DNA of 64,000 nucleotides, taken from the NCBI GenBank assembly GCA_032622095.1, contig CP136061.1, positions 58,981,301 to 59,045,300 of the forward strand, in the 5' to 3' direction. Position numbers and translations under genes: made by a program. Under the pieces are notes generated by a model, which saw only the letters and a list, made by a program, of their open reading frames with translations, did no database searches and was not told the origin of the DNA. Source of the DNA: Siphonodentalium dalli. Taxonomy: Eukaryota > Mollusca > Scaphopoda > Gadilida > Siphonodentaliidae. Each line of letters begins with the position of its first letter. The first letter of the stretch is position 1. Positions 54,661 to 64,000 of this stretch are shown in pieces.

Positions 54661-57499
54661 GAAACATATGACACCTGTATTACAATCAATACAATGTAAA
54701 CTAGAATGCACTCAGAGAGATGCCAACGTGCGCAAAAATGTAATAAAAAATAATTTAAAAAATAATTTCACTGTATTTTATTTAATTTATTTAATTTAAT
54801 TTAATGTTAGCAAAAAAAGACAATTACCATTTCTCATTTCATCACAGATAAAAGGCAAATTACTATATTAATCATTTTAAGTAATTACAACCAAATCCAT
54901 GTTGCCGAAAGGATGAGACTTTAATATCGATTACATTTTTTTCAGCGGCATATTTTCATTTTCATATTCCGATAGTCAAAGTTGACCAAAGGAGCAATTA
55001 TAAGAAATAATTAATACCATTTGTGTAAATATTGATAGCAGCCAATATGCAACAATAAATATGAATAATTAATCAATAATTAATCAATAACGATAATTTT
55101 ATGTAATAATAAACTCTTCAAACGGTGTTTGTGTCAACAAATGCGTTTTGTTTTGTGTTACGTCATTCGTCGTATTTGACCCGGAACTCGGCTGAAGGTT
55201 GGGCTATTCAGCCTATTGGGTCGAATTACGAAATCGCGTTTTGAATGTCTCTCTTTTCCCGCACGATAAAAAGAGGTCTTCGCACGAACCAAAAATGATA
55301 AAACTTCCCAATTATAAGTAAAAATACCCAAATGAAGGAGTCTATCTATGTAGGTCCCGAAGGAGTCTATAGACTCTTTGATGTAGAGTTCTAATGGAGA
55401 AAATGTAGGTCGATCTATTTTTGTCATAACTCTGACGTATTTTGACCTGGGAGAAAAAATCGAAATCGAGGCTCACTACGAGCATACCAGTTTTAAATAT
55501 AGAAACAGGGAATCCCGACAAATGGCGATATCGGCGACAAACAAATAATCGAAAACAACACATAAAATAAACATAGCAAAAACGCGGCACAATAAAAATG
55601 TCAGAACGCCACGAGGTTTTACGTCGTTTTTGGTGACGTCATGGAGTGAAACGGAACAGAGTGACACCAAGCTACGAACGAATCTGTCTGATCGCCATAC
55701 TGTTGCGCGAGCGCACGTAATAAAATAATATACCCTGCAGGGTCCACGCTGGGCCGAAATGTTCTTTTGCCAAATGAAAATATTTTTTGACAAATTATTT
55801 TAGAATTTGCCAAATGCTATCCCTGACAGTACCATTTTCTACAAGATTAAGTCTTATGTTTCGACACTCTGGGTTTGAACGACATTTGACATCGATAGGA
55901 AAGCAGTTAGTTAATATTTATACTCGCATCTCTATTGTGGTTTATCATACAACAATAAACTAATCACCGAACATTAAAATGATATCAGGGTTGCTTCACC
56001 AGAAGGGTACACCACAAGAGGATTAACTATGTAAACACCACCACACTAAATACTGGTAATCCCTCTACCAATCGATACTAATAGCTATCAGATTAACTAC
56101 ATCTTAGGAGAGGTGTTAACTTTTCCTGAACCATATAAAACACCATGCACTAATATAATTATATTGTAAGAGTTTTCTGAAATGAATGGTATTGATTGAC
56201 CAATATTTGTCAACTGTCTTGAGGAATTAAAAAGTGACTTGCCAAAACTTTTGCCAAATGAAAATATTTATTGCCAAATGTGAAATATTTTTGCCATTGG
56301 CAAGCGGCAGCTCGTACCCTGTTTGCAAGTTTATGATTGCCAACATACCTGACCTGAGAAGAATAATTGCTCTGGCTCCCCTTTGTATTTTAAAAATCAA
56401 TATACTAGTTAGGGGGATGGTAATTATTCTTCTGAGACTTCTGAGTGGCCTTTTACTGGTACTCTTGTGTGCCAAATAAACATACCCGTACCTGTATGTT
56501 TATTAATGTTCTGAAAAAAATCCACCCTGCACAATTCTTATTCGGGTCTGCATTTTTTTTTGTAAATTGATTGCCCAATAGTCGAAGTCCATATCGGCTG
56601 TCCGAGCCTGCCCTGTGCAAATAAAATACCAGAAGATCGGCTCACAAAGTGGCGGTCGCCAGACAAACATCTTAGTATTCGTATAAGAACACATGGAATT
56701 GTTTTTATTAGGTTGTTGCTCTTCCAGGCAGACAGTGACGATTCCATTTTCCTGCATGTTCGATCAATTTGGGACATGGGAGGAGACCTCACAGGCTCGC
56801 AGTCATTCGATTATAAGTCAGACTGTCCACCGATATTAACACAAAACATCCCGCTGGTAGGCACTGCTATGATGCCTTTGCAAAGGTTGACTCACTTCCC
56901 GCGGCCCAATACAGGTGCAATTGGTTTTCCAGTCAGAAGCATTTTGTTTATTTTAATTTATACAAAGGAAATAAATGTTAATGTTAGCTTAATCTTGCAG
57001 ATAAAATGTAAGACATACCGGTACATGTAAATATCCATAAGAATATATCAAAATAAAAATTAATTATTTTTCAAACTTATAACTCCAACATTTAACTTTC
57101 TTTGACCTGAGCATCATGTTTTAGTATCTAAAATCATGAACATTTTAATAATTATTGCTGATAATACAATTCCACCCTGTACTTCTATTGCAACCTGCAC
57201 TATTTTTATCGGATATTTCCATCCTGTACTTACATGTATATTTCACCCTGCACTTCTATTTGGCACACAAGAGTACTCTCAGATATACATTTCATCCGGT
57301 GTTGTAAACTTGTTTGCACTGAAATTACATGCAGATATACGGTACATGTACCAGGGATGCATTGGGTTATATGATCAGTTCGTAATTTATTAAATTTTGA
57401 ATTCCTAACATTGAATTGCATCAACATGTACATGTATATACTACATAATACTAGTACATGTATCTGGTAATCTCTGTGATCTAGCTCCTCTGGGCTCAT
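54661..57499. other. Stretch with short repeats and CG-rich patch, no gene called
   Basis: 55150-55800 is richer in CG dinucleotides and holds TGACGTCA-like words (GTGACGTCATGG at 55634). Open frames there overlap on one strand and lack domain cues. TTGCCAAATGAAAATATTT occurs at about 55774 and again at 56251, a direct repeat 480 bp apart. CCACCCTGTACTTCTATTGC recurs in variants near 57171-57260. Possibly another promoter region, unproven. Confidence 0.35.
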
Positions 57500-57754
57500 T
57501 TAACCCTTTCATGAAGGGAGCTACGATGGTGCAGCATTAAAGATCCTGTGCCAGTGTTTTCTCTTATATATACAAGTCTCCCATAGGGAGCCTCGCATAT
57601 AATATAAGAGAATGCACTGGCTTACAAGTTAGAATGTCAAGGTAAATAATGTAAGGCAAATGCATTCTCGTATTTTTGTGAGGCTCCCTAAGAGAATGCA
57701 TTGGCACATGGTTTTCGCAAAATTTATGGAAGCTCCAGTCATGGAAGGGTTTAA
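57500..57754. mobile_element. piggyBac-like MITE with TTAACCCTTTCATGA ends (copy 1)
   Basis: TTAACCCTTTCATGAAGGGAGC at the left is mirrored by CTCCAGTCATGGAAGGGTTTAA at the right. TTAA at the edges followed by CCCTTT is the piggyBac signature. Inside, GAGAATGCA.TGGC and CTCCCATAGGGAGCCTC are themselves palindromic. Second copy, in reverse orientation, at 61380-61620. Confidence 0.75.
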
Positions 57755-59319
57755 GGAGAGCCACAGTCTATTCTTCAGTTTTCAATTGGTCAGACCCGTG
57801 GCTTACCCCTCAGTTATTGCCTTCCACGTGTTGATTCCTAATTTCCTTCCTCCTGCTGTCAATCAATGTGTAGGAAGAAAAGTCGCCAGTGTCTATTTCC
57901 GTATGCACCTGATTGTGGCTCGCAGATCAATTAGTCGTGAACATAATGACGCCACGCACAGAGGTGAATTATATTGATTCACAACTTAATCTCTCTTGCT
58001 GGTTAGACTATGTCTGTGTCACAGTTAGATTGCAATCGTTATAATATTACCACTGTGTCTGGACAATTCTTCAAAGTGCTGTACAGTTGTAGTTATATAA
58101 AGTTGGCATATTTCTAATTTGAGCTTCGGAATAATGGGCTGATCTGGAATATTGTGGAGATCTATTCTCTTTGATTTCTGTGGATAATTCAATGAGAATG
58201 CCAAGAATATATTAGCAGAAGAAGTATATAAGGTGCTACAGATGCAGGCACAGATCGGTGTAGGTATTGTGCCCTCTTAGTGCATGTTTATGGCTTAATA
58301 TTACAATACATTACATTATTTGTATAATTATGAGGTGTCATATTGAACATGTTCACATCTTAGTAAGTTGGGAAGTGTCAGCATAATGTAAAGTTATCTA
58401 ATTTTTAAAAATTTGCATCTGTAGTGAATATTGTGAATCAATGTTGTTAACATTTAATATACTGAACAATTATTTTGTGAATCATTATTTACCATACTTC
58501 ATCTTTGTCTCTTGCTCTGTCCAAAAATTTTGCCTGCTCCTACCGATGATTTCTGTTTATGCGAGATAAAAAATAGGCATACTAGTACATGCTGTGTACA
58601 TGGGGGGAGGGGGGGGGGGGAGTGAGATAGGGAGAGAGACAATGTACCAATATAGTGGCTGAGCTTGACTTCTAACTTCGTGGTGTGTAAACTTTTGTGT
58701 TGCAATTCCGCTTGCTGCTGTTACAGTTTGGACATCACAAAATGTAAATCAGGTAAATGTACATTTTATCTGCCATTGGGCAGAAATACTCCATCGGTAA
58801 TTGCAGTTGATAGTTGCATTTTGGTTCCACGATAATAATTGCTTTATGCATTAGCATGCATTGGAACTAAATTGATACAATTTCTTGTCTGTGTTGTCTA
58901 CCAAGTGTGCTTCCATACTGCAGGGATGCTCGTTGTGCATAAATCTGCAAATCATTGAAACACTAGAACTCCTCTTCATGTGGCAATGATGCCTATGATC
59001 CATGTTCTGTAAGCCTGATGCAATAAATGTCTACCATGTTAACACTCCTTCAATTTTGAGGCACATAATCACTTTTGCACATGAATTTGAAAAGTAGGTT
59101 ACAAAAAGCAGTGCGTCTTGTGATCTATAAATTATACTGGAGGATATTCCCATAGGACCACCAAAGAACATCAGTGCACCTGGATCCAAAATGTGCACCT
59201 CCATTTCTCAAAATCCAAGGACTGCAGTGTCTGCACTTTGTATTGATATACAGTAATGCCATAAATAATTGACTCCTTAACCACAGCAGAATTATGGGTA
59301 ACTTTTCAGGATTTAGTCG
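57755..59319. other. Non-coding stretch with a G-homopolymer
   Basis: G run at about 58602-58621. No gene or repeat ends recognised. Confidence 0.35.
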
Positions 59320-59394
59320 GAAATATGGCTTGTTGCAATTCATCGGAAAGCTCTCAGTGAGAGCTTTCCGATGAATGGCAACAAGCCATATTTC
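59320..59394. repeat. Near-perfect 37-bp hairpin with one-base loop
   Basis: GAAATATGGCTTGTTGCAAT then TCATCGGAAAGCTCTCA is followed, after one G, by its reverse complement with a single mismatch (GAATTGC versus GAATGGC). It lies immediately before a foldback-repeat copy. The near-absent loop argues against a normal microRNA precursor and for a snap-back duplication. Confidence 0.9.
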
Positions 59395-59399
59395 TTTTC

Positions 59400-60055
59400 A
59401 TTTGCAGAATGAGGTCTTTAGAGGATGAATTTAGTGATGTTATCCCACACAGCAGGCTAGCATCACCAGATTTACCCTATGGGAACCTCATGCTGCTTAG
59501 GCCTCAACTGCTATGGGAGATCAAGGATAAGATTGAATTTCCCCAGTTGAAGTTAGTCACCTTGATTATGCATTTTATCTTCTGCAAGTTGAGGGATATA
59601 GAAGCTTCACAGAAGGGAAAAAGTAACTAAAAGCAATGTTAATTTGAGACTGTACATACTTCCCAGAAGATGAGGCCTAAGCAGAATGGGGTCCTCTGAG
59701 GGTAGTGTTGAAATAGTTTGGGATTTTCAGGAGTCGACTGGTCGACTGTAATACCCATAGGTATAAAATGAGCTGTGTGGCATATAGTTATAGTATAATT
59801 TCCATTTCAGAACAATCAAATAGGAAACATGTGTCCTGTATAATCTCCCATTTTGCTGGTGAGTCTCCGAATTTGATGACTTAAACCCCATGCTGCCGCA
59901 ACCTCCATATAATCTCACGGTTTGGGGAAATAAACATTCTTATTTTGTATCCCAGATTTATACAATAATTTACAAGATGATGCACATATACTTAACTGAG
60001 GGTGCTAAATTGACCTTCTGGGGACCGAATTCTGCAAATGACAGCCACATTATTT
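59400..60055. repeat. Foldback repeat with GCAGAATGAGGTCCCCAGAG ends (copy 3, diverged)
   Basis: TTTGCAGAATGAGGTCTTTA, GATGAATTTAGTGATGTTAT, CTCAACTGCTATGGGAGATC and CACCTTGATTATGCATTTTA correspond to the other copies. The right side is broken, with GCCTAAGCAGAATGGGGTCC near 59668 and CTTCTGGGGACCGAATTCTG near 60017. Older than the other two copies. Confidence 0.55.
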
Positions 60056-60314
60056 GCAGGCTTACTCTTGGATCCTCTTCATTATCGCTGATATCACTAC
60101 TTAGTCTCACATAATCACTACACAGCTTACTCTTTGTTTAAGAAGAAAGCCCCCCATACCATGTTACCTGGTTTATTTACACAGTGAGATAATTGGGAGC
60201 TTGTTAGGGTGATAAGGGCGAAGTGTGACATCACAGTGCAGATGCTGCTACTCAGATTGTATAAACACTTATACCCTTTTTCATCTGTTTAGAAGCTCTT
60301 AGTGATTGTACTCA

Positions 60315-60590
60315 GGTCAGTATGATAGTAGTATCAGATATTTGATGTATCGTAGGCAAGGTACTGTACTCTGAAGTTAATTATATACAAGACCCCGTAC
60401 ATGAGCGTATATATTATTCTGCGACTCCTGTCTCGCCCAACTGTCCCCCCCCCCCCACTCCCATATAACAGGTCAGTATGATAGTAGTATCTGATATTTG
60501 ATGTATCGTAGGCATGATACTGTATTCTGAAGTTAATTATACCAGAACAGTACATGGGCGTTTATATTGTTGTGCTGCGACTCCCAACTG
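60315..60590 (+). repeat. Two-copy tandem duplication, 156 bp
   Basis: GGTCAGTATGATAGTAGTAT begins at 60315 and again at 60471. Both run through GATATTTGATGTATCGTAGG, CTGAAGTTAATTATA and GTACATG.GCGT. A C-homopolymer lies between the copies. Confidence 0.8.
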
Positions 60591-61379
60591 TATGGATGGG
60601 GTATGTACATGTAGGAACTAGGAACAATTTAATACAATCACATTTATTTTGAAATGTCCTTGAAATAAGCAGATTTCTACTGTAAATGTTGGAATTGTAT
60701 TGTTCAATACTGGCTAAGATGTTGGTCATTAGGTTTACCACTCAGTAGTGTAAATCTGTCTACAATGACTGATAATGTTTTCCCAGGTTTCATGTCCTGG
60801 CATCAGCCTGAGGCCATCTTTGTAATTGATGCATTTTACCACACATGTCATCAGTTTTATTGGGTCAGTAATGTCCAATCTTGATCAGGAGATGTCCCAG
60901 GATTTCTGATTGGCCTTTGGCCATGCACATTGCCCAAAGTAATTGCCTCCCTTTAATCACCACAGAGTCATAAAAATGATAAAATAATAACGAATGACCA
61001 TCAATGACCATTGAACCCAAGGTGACTGCAATCTGATCTTCGAATGTGGAACTACATGTATTCATACATTATACTCTGGTTGTTTGTACTGCTTGTTTAC
61101 ATATACTAGTATATACTAGTATACTTAGTATACTGTGTCGAAAAATCTTCTTAATTTCTTCCCAGTTTGGTGATATTTTTAGTTGCATAGAGGGATTTAC
61201 TTCAATGTTCTGATGATGGTACTATAGTATTCAGTTAGTGTTTACAGTTAGTACATGTATTAACAGAATTAGAACTGTATACAATTCTGAGATGGACTTG
61301 AAATTTCTTCTGAAGAGCGACCGGTACATGTTTGGACAGTATGGTATGTACAATGCCCTGGGCATCAACTAACCCTTTC
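60591..61379. other. Non-coding stretch, no recognised feature
   Basis: Contains TACTAGTATATACTAGTATAC (about 61104-61122), a small palindromic simple repeat. No gene called. Confidence 0.35.
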
Positions 61380-61620
61380 ATGACTGGAGTCTGGAGCTTC
61401 CTGAAATTTTGCGAAACCCTGTGCCAATGCATTGTCTTATATATACGAGTCTCCCATAGGGAGCCTCACATATATAAGAGAATACATTGGCCTAACAATA
61501 TTTAGCTAGACATTGTAAGCCAGTGCATTCTCTCTATTGGAGACTCACATATATAAGAGAATGCACTGGCACAGGATTTTTAATGCTGCACCAGCAAAGC
61601 TCCTGTCATGGAAGGGTTAA
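61380..61620. mobile_element. piggyBac-like MITE with TTAACCCTTTCATGA ends (copy 2)
   Basis: TAACCCTTTCATGACTGGAG at the left; the right end on the other strand is TTAACCCTTCCATGACAGGA. Internal GAGAATGCACTGGC and CTCCCATAGGGAGCCTC match copy 1 in reverse orientation, including GGTGCAGCATTAAA. Left TTAA is degraded to CTAA. Confidence 0.7.
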
Positions 61621-64000
61621 ATCGGCAGCCCTAGATAAATTATTGTGGAATCTCTGCATTTGTGATTTTGTGTATACATTTGTATTACTCTGTTTATGAG
61701 TGCATAAGCATTCAGAATGTAACTGACAACACAATTTTGAGAGCAGGTAAACCGCTTTGAGTATTGTAGAGTCAATTACGATTGTTATGAATTGAGTGAG
61801 ACTTCTATAAACGCGTCCATGTATTTTGTGCCAAGTTGGAGAGTAATGTGCCAAGATGCATCTGCTGCGCAGTGAAGCCAGAATGTGCAGAAAATACATC
61901 AACTTTCTCTACTTTGTTCCCATGAGGATCCTGGAATTTTATGACCAAAACAATAACAAGAAAAAAGCCGGGCAATTAGATCAGAAAGAGTTAATCTTAT
62001 AATGCTCAGACAACTTATATCTTTGTACATGTATATGAAAGAGCTCAGAGCTCAAATTGTATACCAGTCGACCTGTCAGTCTGTCATAGGGTCACTGCTT
62101 CTGGTCACATTCTGGGTGAAAAGTAGATTCTTGTGCTACAAATCACCTACATTGTATGCCAGGTGAGCTTGGATGGCAGACTTCTGTTTGAAATGTAGAA
62201 TATATGTACAACTACGGTAGGTGTCTAGATACATATTTTAGTTTTTGACATGTTTTAATGGCATGAGTATGATACTTCCAGATCAATATGTTAGGATATA
62301 TCTAGGCTGTTGCCCACCAGCAACATCAAGCATCCCTAAAATTATAAATGAATAGGAATTAACAAGTGATATTACTATTAGTAAATTCCTAATGTTAGTG
62401 AATTAATTGAAAAACTTCCAAAATTCATATACCTGTCATTTTACTACTTGCAGTCAGGGCTCGATTTAACTGGATTCGCATTGCAATTTGAGATGCGATT
62501 TACAATTTCTGCTAACCAATTTACAATGGAAAGATATGTATTGGTAGGGAATGCTATACAAAATCTACCCAGTGCTGCAAAATGCTATACAAACTTAAAA
62601 CATAAAATCGACCCCTGCTTGTAGTGCTAAACAGCTAAAGACTACAAAAATCTTTATATAGAAAGAAATAGTCTGGTCTGCCCATTTTTCATAACATAAC
62701 ATAACATGATCCCTGGTAAAAGGTAGTAATAAGGGTATCCCCATGGACATTTCTGAGGTGACAACGGAAACTAATTTTACCTGTGCCTGAATTTATTTGG
62801 TATACATGTATTATTCATCATTAGATTAGTTAATGTAAATAGGGTTTTACATGACTTTTAATATCGACCAGTATGGCCATATTATAGTGCTAGCATCCTT
62901 TAGAGCATGTTAATCTAGAGCAAAAACCAGTTGACCACACAGGGTTAATTTCACACTGATTGTACCGAACAGCAAGACCAAAACTTAGTCCACAATTTCA
63001 TTATAATTGTGGTGTCCACTCTCCCTAACGGTACCCAGTTTTGGAAACTTGATGGATAGGTATTTATAGCTAGGTCATTTATTTTCAAAATGTTCATAAA
63101 TATTTAATGTTTTTAACTTGAATTATGCCTAGGAAAATAAAAGTTTGTTATTTGTATTTGAATTTTAAAAGATACTTTTTTAATTTGCCCAATCATGTAT
63201 AAAATATGCCACAAAACAAAACCGCAACTTTTTATAAAATTTTAAAGGCATTCAAGGAACAATATTATATTTATTTTTACCGACAAATCCAACTTTTTCA
63301 GAAAAGTCTACTAACCTTGTTTTTATAAAATAAAACCTATGGTACCTGTCAACGTCATAATAGGAACATCTGTTTCAAACTGCATTGAGATAGATTTGTA
63401 TATCTATACATGGTATCACTACTCATATCTCTGTCACACATGCTCACTGACGTATATACTGACAGGAATACCTATTGTATATCATTGTGTGACTCAATTT
63501 AGTTAGTATCATATAGCAGCATCAGCAGTACACACCTATCATTTTGTTTACAACTGTACCCATCTTTGATCGACATTCTTCAAATGATTGCAGCATATTA
63601 ACTCAGCACTCGACTTATTATCGCACTAGCTGACAAGCCTGACGACCAGTCGGGTACATCCTGTCAGAAGTAGCCCCGATAACGGCCAGGAAAGCGTCAC
63701 TATGTGGGATCGGACACCTATTCACTTCACCTGTATTATTATTCAAAAATTGTAATTGTTCACTGTGTGGGCTTTATTCTCGGTGTTTGCTTGATGTAAT
63801 GGGGAGTTATCCTATTGGATTGTAACTTGGATCACTGACAGACGTTTTTATCTTATGCTTAGACTGGAATGAGAGTTATGAGAGATCTTATCATGTCACA
63901 GTTTGATTCTTCATGTATGTATTGTTTTAGCACATATTAATAATAACATGAAAAAGTTTGAAGTATAATGTATCACTATTATGAATTTTTTTATCATTCT
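61621..64000. other. Non-coding stretch to the window end
   Basis: CAGGGCTCGATTTAAC near 62456 resembles an hAT-type left end, but no partner is in view. ATAACATAACATAACATG near 62690 is a simple repeat. Several ACATGTA words. No exon could be supported. Confidence 0.35.

Noticed and set aside
56503-57030. Overlapping plus and minus frames of about 85-105 codons
   Set aside because: They conflict with each other, no splice signals or domains are evident, and no single frame stands out.
59320-59394. microRNA precursor
   Set aside because: Almost no terminal loop and a near-perfect stem, unlike an animal microRNA hairpin.

Overview
The window looks like a stretch of an animal nuclear genome, probably a marine invertebrate (a mollusc or other lophotrochozoan is my guess). 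It is AT-rich, gene-poor, and has no prokaryotic operons. It is full of animal-type transposable elements, decayed C2H2 zinc-finger coding sequence, an 18S rRNA fragment and palindromic ACATGTACATGT stretches. The species assignment is inference; the eukaryotic and TE-rich nature is seen directly.

Layout: 1.3-2.1 kb, a non-autonomous element with clustered TTAGTCA/TGACTAA motifs. 2.4-3.2 kb, a decayed Ty3 reverse transcriptase fused directly to a decayed 18S rRNA fragment. 3.5-10.7 kb, two degenerate zinc-finger fragments facing each other around a 5.1-kb TTAA-flanked element. That element's interior is a 4.6-kb palindrome with a 375-bp tandem array in one arm. 11.7-12.6 kb, a TA-flanked element made almost wholly of GGAGATATCTCC/GCAGATATCTGC palindromes. 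14.6-16.5 kb, several MITEs. 16.7-20.4 kb, a 5'-truncated LINE on the minus strand. 20.4-22.3 and 33.7-35.2 kb, two copies of a 1.1-kb segment next to ACCATGGT-type palindrome arrays. 23.9-32.1 kb, a complete, apparently very young Ty3/gypsy LTR retrotransposon on the minus strand. It has two 918-bp LTRs with no difference that I noticed, a 4-bp target duplication, PBS, PPT, gag, pol, and an extra third ORF with two C2H2 zinc fingers in the position where env would lie. 35.6-44 kb, MITEs, an hAT-like remnant and tandem duplications. About 44.0-44.15 kb, a promoter-like patch and a possible first coding exon of a host gene. 46.3-64 kb, further nested MITEs, foldback repeats and a few exon-like fragments.

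The only cooperating gene set is in the retrotransposon. Gag packages the RNA, Pol supplies protease, reverse transcriptase, RNase H and integrase, and the third ORF is an accessory of unknown role, possibly made from a spliced mRNA. Its LTR carries a TATA box plus three 81-bp repeats rich in ETS sites, two of them with an ETS/CRE composite.

The most unusual theme is that several unrelated non-autonomous elements here are built from dense arrays of short perfect palindromes. In addition, two TTAA-flanked elements 40 kb apart share their ends but carry entirely different tandem-repeat interiors.
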